Shown: piece after piece, positions 60,554 through 64,000 of the stretch | Position numbering within the stretch: the first letter of the stretch is position 1 | Layout: the number at the start of each line of letters is the position of its first letter | Source: CBDAQA01 sp965247815 | GTDB lineage: Bacteria; Planctomycetota; Phycisphaerae; Tepidisphaerales; Tepidisphaeraceae | Direction of reading: 5' to 3' | Assembly: GCA_965247815.1 (NCBI GenBank) | Contig: CBDFHW010000015.1 | Coordinates: 1 to 64,000 of the forward strand | DNA length: 64,000 bases | Translations under genes and position numbers: made by a program | The notes under the pieces: model-generated | The model's input: the letters and a program-made list of their open reading frames with translations, nothing else | What the model was told of the DNA's origin: nothing | The model's database searches: none

Positions 60554-60937
60554 ATGAGCGACGACGAAAAGAAAATTCGCGAGTTGGTTTCGACCTGGAT
60601 GCGGGCGTCGGCGGCGCGGGAATTGGACGCAATTCTGCCGCTGATGTCCGACGACGTCGTATTCCTGCAACCGGGCCGGGCACCCATGCGGGGGCGTGAC
60701 GCGTTCGCCGACGCATTCAGGGCCGGGCAGGGAAAATACCGAATGATGTGCGACGGCGAAGTGATCGACCTGCACGTGGCCGGCGATCTCGCGTACGGCA
60801 CTTGCCGGCTGTCGGTGACTATTTTTCCGCTTCCCGACGGCGACCCGATTCGGAAGTCGGGCGAGACGCTCAGCATCTTCCGCCGCCAACCCGGCGGGGC
60901 CTGGGTCATCGTCTGCGATGCGAACCTCCTGAGCTGA
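60554..60937 (+). CDS. SnoaL/NTF2-like protein (DUF4440 type)
   Basis: A 127-residue cone-shaped alpha+beta barrel protein: KKIRELVSTWMRASAARELD, then ILPLMSDDVVFLQPG and GRDAFADAF, the standard DUF4440/SnoaL pattern. AGGAGA precedes ATG 60554, which excludes the longer frame. Small NTF2-like proteins bind hydrophobic ligands or act as simple enzymes; the ligand here is unknown. Probably in one operon with the propeller gene. Confidence 0.83.
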   Translation: MSDDEKKIRELVSTWMRASAARELDAILPLMSDDVVFLQPGRAPMRGRDAFADAFRAGQGKYRMMCDGEVIDLHVAGDLAYGTCRLSVTIFPLPDGDPIRKSGETLSIFRRQPGGAWVIVCDANLLS

Positions 60938-60977
60938 GTCGACGACCCGGCGGCACGTTTCAAATCTCAACGTTTGC

Positions 60978-62009
60978 CTAAGCAAGTTTTAAGATCATGA
61001 ACAGTGAGCCCGCGCTTATTACAAGCCAAAGCAGTATTCCCTGAACGAGCGGCCGCCAGCCGGTCGCTTTCAGGGCATCGACGGACATCCCCGATCCGAC
61101 AAGGAACAGCGTCAGCGTCAACCCGGTGGTGGCCAGGTGGGAAATCGCCGGGGCAAGCAACAGCACGGCCGGGACGAGGCTCCGCAACACCGAGGCGAGT
61201 AGAAACAGCCCGATAAACCAGGGAATCTGAGCGCGAGACTGTTTGGCTGTAACACCGCTCTGGCGGAACACGGCGGCGGCGATCGCGGAGACCGGAACAA
61301 TCCATAGTGCCCGGGAAAGCTTGACCGCGGTGGCAGTCTGCAGGGCAGGCAGGCCGAATCGACTTGCCGCACCGACTACGCTTGAAATGTCGTGGATCGC
61401 GACGCCTGACCAGGTGCCGAACTGCACCGCGGACAAGTGCATCGCGTGTCCGATGATCGGGAACAGGTATAAAGCGGCGGCATTAAGCAGGAAGATGGTG
61501 CCCATTGCGACGGTGACCTCGGCGTCGGCGACACCGATAGCGGATGCGACGGCGGCGATGGCCGAGCCGCCGCAGATCGCGGTTCCGGCACAAATCAGCG
61601 TGGACGTTTTTCGGCCGATCAGCAGCTTTTTACCGAGCCACGAACCGACCAGAAACGTCGCGGAGATCGTCACCGCCGCCATCCCCGCCCCGCCGCGACC
61701 GGCCCGCAAGACCACCGGCAGATCCATTCCGAACCCGAGCAAGACGACGCAGATCTGCAGCAAATATTTGGACGTGTGTCCGAAAACTTTCGCGAACGGA
61801 TTGCCAACCGTCACCGCGACGAACACGCCGACCGCGAGAGCGATCGGCGGCGATGCCCACGGTGTCAGACAAAGGGCGGCCAGAGCGATGACTAGAAGTT
61901 TCCGGACGTCGTCGTAACGATCAACCGTCGTGAGTTCCGCAGGTCCAACATAGCTTGCCTGGCTGCTGACGCCGATCGGTAATTCTACTGCGGATGGTGA
62001 ATGGGTCAT
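60978..62009 (-). CDS. yeiH: YeiH/UPF0324-family putative sulfate exporter
   Basis: About 343 residues and around ten membrane helices. Family features are LLGFGMDLPVVLRAGRGG, STLICAGTAICGGSAIAAVA and GTWSGVAIHDISSVVGAAS, all typical of the YeiH/PSE family. It is divergent from a LysR regulator, as yeiH and yeiE are in E. coli. Sulfate or sulfite export is the family proposal. ATG 62009 is preceded by AAGAGAC. A strong promoter with a LysR box lies upstream. Confidence 0.9.
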   Translation of the reverse strand: MTHSPSAVELPIGVSSQASYVGPAELTTVDRYDDVRKLLVIALAALCLTPWASPPIALAVGVFVAVTVGNPFAKVFGHTSKYLLQICVVLLGFGMDLPVVLRAGRGGAGMAAVTISATFLVGSWLGKKLLIGRKTSTLICAGTAICGGSAIAAVASAIGVADAEVTVAMGTIFLLNAAALYLFPIIGHAMHLSAVQFGTWSGVAIHDISSVVGAASRFGLPALQTATAVKLSRALWIVPVSAIAAAVFRQSGVTAKQSRAQIPWFIGLFLLASVLRSLVPAVLLLAPAISHLATTGLTLTLFLVGSGMSVDALKATGWRPLVQGILLWLVISAGSLFMILKLA

Positions 62010-62071
62010 TTGAGTCTCTTGGTCGCAGAAGATTACAACCCGATAATCCATAGGACAAAGATCATTTTTTT

Positions 62072-62100
62072 ATTATACATATCAGTTATTCTGATGTCAT
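62072..62100 (-). promoter_or_regulatory. yeiH promoter with LysR-type operator
   Basis: On the minus strand: -35 ATGACA (62100-62095), 17-bp spacer, -10 TATAAT (62077-62072). The palindrome ATCAG-TTATT-CTGAT (62081-62095), containing a T-N11-A LysR box, lies in the spacer, and the -35 overlaps the lysR start codon. Confidence 0.7.
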
Positions 62101-62971
62101 GAATCGCAATCAGCTTGCGGCGTTTTTGGTCGTTGCCAGGGAACAGAGCGTGACCGCCGGTGCGAGGACGCTGATGGTCAGCCAACCGGCGGTGTCGGCT
62201 CAGATCGGGGAACTCGAACGATCCTTGAAAGTAAAACTGTTTGACCGGCTGCCGCGGGGCGTTCGGCTGACCGCGGCCGGGACCGTGTTGCTGGACTACG
62301 CACGGAGAATGGAAGCGCTCGAAGCCGACGCCGAGCGGGCGATCGAGGACCATCGCGGACTTCGGGCGGGACGCCTGAGCATCGCGGCCAGCCGAACCAT
62401 CGGGGCGTATCTGCTGCCCGAAGTGCTGGGCCGTTTTCGACGGACGTTTCCGCAGATCGAATTATCGGTCGAGATTGCCAACACGGCTGCCGTGCATCGC
62501 ATGGTCGTCGACCGTTCGGTCGAGGTCGCGCTTAGCGAAGGAGTTGTCGAAGATCCCGAATTGACGGCGAAGGTGTTCGGGGCCGATGAGTTGATTGCGG
62601 TCGCGCCGCCGGGGCATCCGCTGTCGAAGAAGGCTGCCCCCGTGGCGAGGGTGTGCCGGGGACCGCTGATTTTTCGCGAGCTCGGGTCGGGGACGCGCGT
62701 CGTGCTCGAGCGAGCGCTGGCGACGCGGCGATTGACACCCAGGCCGACGATGTCGCTCGGCAGCCCCGAGGCGATCAAGCGGGCGGTGATGGCGGGACTC
62801 GGTCTCGCGTTCCTCTCCCGACTCGTGGTGGCGGATGAACTGGCGTCGAAGAGGCTGGTCGAGATTCGATTGACGGATCTGAAAATCCCGCGACCGCTGC
62901 GGGTGGTTCGGTTACGCGACGCCGAGCCGTCCGCGGCGGGGTTGGGGTTCGAGAACGTATTGGGCGAATGA
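62099..62971 (+). CDS. LysR-family transcriptional regulator (YeiE-like)
   Basis: A 290-residue LysR protein. The winged helix-turn-helix is at the N terminus (QLAAFLVVAREQSVTAGART, then SQPAVSAQIGELERSLKVKLFDRL), followed by the two-lobed ligand-binding domain (GRLSIAASRTIGAYLLPEVL; SPEAIKRAVMAGLGLAFLSR). Divergent placement against yeiH strongly suggests it controls that exporter. CysB/YeiE relatives sense sulfite or sulfur metabolites. Confidence 0.93.
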   Translation: MNRNQLAAFLVVAREQSVTAGARTLMVSQPAVSAQIGELERSLKVKLFDRLPRGVRLTAAGTVLLDYARRMEALEADAERAIEDHRGLRAGRLSIAASRTIGAYLLPEVLGRFRRTFPQIELSVEIANTAAVHRMVVDRSVEVALSEGVVEDPELTAKVFGADELIAVAPPGHPLSKKAAPVARVCRGPLIFRELGSGTRVVLERALATRRLTPRPTMSLGSPEAIKRAVMAGLGLAFLSRLVVADELASKRLVEIRLTDLKIPRPLRVVRLRDAEPSAAGLGFENVLGE

Positions 62972-63016
62972 GCGGTTCGCCTTCCACCGTTTTCCGATCT
63001 TGACGCGTGGCTCGTT

Positions 63017-63859
63017 CTACCTTGCCGATTTACTGACGACGATGCCGACTTTGCGCCAGTCGTGCTCGAAGGCCGCGAAGCTCTGGTGCGTCAAGCCGGT
63101 AAGCGGATCGCCGATCGTAACATCATCTTTGCCGATTTTTAAAACCGCCACGTAGTGGTCGACGAAAAACGTGTAGTTGATCAGTGCGATGGTCGGCCGG
63201 TCGGTGGGCAGGTCGGCGGCGGACTTAAATGGCTGGTACGTAAACCACAGGCCCTGCGCGGCGTACCGCGCTTGCAACACATCAGCCAGCACGTCCGGTT
63301 CGGTGCCGGTCGATCGGCTGGTGTGGGCGAGTACGGCGAGGTCGCCTTCGGCAGCGGTAATACCCATCGCCCGCAGCGCGGTGACGGCGGCGGCGGGACC
63401 GCAGGTGTAGTCGGTGGACTGCAGGCAGACTCCGTCGGCGGTGAATTTCGTGTGAAGCTTCGAAAGCTCGTCCCGCTGTAACGCCGGCATCAGAAACGGC
63501 ATTACCGACGCCTGCACAACGAACGAGGCGACAAAGATTGCCGATAACCACCGTAGACGCGATCGAGGTAACCGGGCAATCGGTGTCATCATCAGCATCG
63601 CCGCCAGAAACGCGACGGCGGCGAACTCGGTTCGCCCCGCATCGAGCCACCGGAACGGCGCGACGAACTGCAGCGGGTATGACCTGCGTGTCAGCCCGAT
63701 CATCAGGATAACAATCAGCGGAAGCACGAAGCCCAACACCCACGCCCGCGAGCGCAGCCGGGCGAAGGCGAAGCCGGTTAGAGCGTCGAGCCCGGCGAGG
63801 AGTGCGACGGAAAGTGACTGGAGAATCTGGCAAGTCATTTGCGGAAGGCGCTTACACAC
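63017..63859 (-). CDS. membrane-anchored C39-like cysteine peptidase
   Basis: A 280-residue protein with four N-terminal helices (residues about 5-125) and a C-terminal C39-like papain-fold domain outside or inside the membrane: catalytic Cys in STDYTCGPAAAVTALR, His in FVDHYVAVLKI and Asp in GDPLTGL, all in order and spacing of the family. C39 domains process double-glycine leader peptides; stand-alone C39-like proteins have unknown substrates. No ABC transporter partner is in view. Confidence 0.83.
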   Translation of the reverse strand: MCKRLPQMTCQILQSLSVALLAGLDALTGFAFARLRSRAWVLGFVLPLIVILMIGLTRRSYPLQFVAPFRWLDAGRTEFAAVAFLAAMLMMTPIARLPRSRLRWLSAIFVASFVVQASVMPFLMPALQRDELSKLHTKFTADGVCLQSTDYTCGPAAAVTALRAMGITAAEGDLAVLAHTSRSTGTEPDVLADVLQARYAAQGLWFTYQPFKSAADLPTDRPTIALINYTFFVDHYVAVLKIGKDDVTIGDPLTGLTHQSFAAFEHDWRKVGIVVSKSAR

Positions 63860-64000
63860 TGATTAGTATTGCGAGCTCGACTGTGCATGGACATTCGCTC
63901 GTGGTAAGGGCCGCCGCTTATTGCGTAGATAAATTAAAAGCTTGATATTTACAAAGCCAGTGTAGCGACAAATGCACCAAATATGTATCATTTTCTCATG
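63860..64000. other. intergenic to the window end, nothing recognised
   Basis: AT-rich tail. No gene or site supported. Confidence 0.4.

Overview
The window looks like the chromosome of a free-living planctomycete (Planctomycetota, plausibly a Phycisphaerae relative; this placement is inference). The evidence is a high-GC background, a DUF2231 protein fused to a planctomycete-type CxxCH cytochrome domain and leucine-rich repeats, a large two-gene ResB/CcsA cytochrome c assembly system, and many secreted or membrane proteins without close named relatives. No 16S or ribosomal gene is present to settle it.

Bases 1-11600 are an IS-scarred region. Three copies of one IS3-family element (about 1238 bp, 35-bp imperfect terminal repeats, orfA/orfB joined by an A7G slippery site) surround a secreted clan GH-A glycosidase gene. 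A PAS-GGDEF-EAL gene is cut at its 5' end by IS copy 3 and at its 3' end by a 149-bp element with perfect 27-bp inverted ends. A lipoprotein, an unknown 562-residue protein and a helical-repeat protein follow. Bases 11600-19600 are conserved chromosome: ccsB/resB, ccsA, tRNA-Leu(UAG), a TPR lipoprotein-like periplasmic protein, a SurA/PpiD-like membrane protein and tRNA-Lys(CUU).

Bases 19565-44354 are a 24.8-kb genomic island in the 3' end of tRNA-Lys. The 44-bp tRNA end is repeated at the far side, with two differences that form one compensatory base pair in the T stem. The island carries a tyrosine-recombinase gene split by IS copy 4 (GATC target duplication; rejoining restores one frame), a Dam-type adenine methyltransferase with an added N-terminal domain, a HerA-NurA-methyltransferase operon, and a type I restriction-modification operon in the order hsdR-hsdS-unknown-membrane-hsdM-SIR2. 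At its right end are two XRE regulators with perfect palindromic operators, a Mu Gam-like protein, and a large serine recombinase. The island therefore reads as a defence island with three DNA methyltransferases, and the two less usual clusters (HerA-NurA-permuted methyltransferase; type I R-M with embedded membrane pair plus SIR2) are the best candidates for an undescribed system.

Bases 44355-64000 are chromosome again: a GlsB/YeaQ-type membrane protein, a PilZ-receiver-HPt-like regulator next to a separate HPt protein, a gene broken by an in-frame amber codon, a TPR-AAA+ ATPase with a TPR membrane partner, gcvT and gcvH, a DUF4177 protein, a membrane protein, the DUF2231-cytochrome-LRR protein, lysA, a membrane glycosyltransferase, a secreted beta-propeller protein, an NTF2-like protein, a YeiH-type exporter divergent from its LysR regulator, and a membrane C39-type peptidase.
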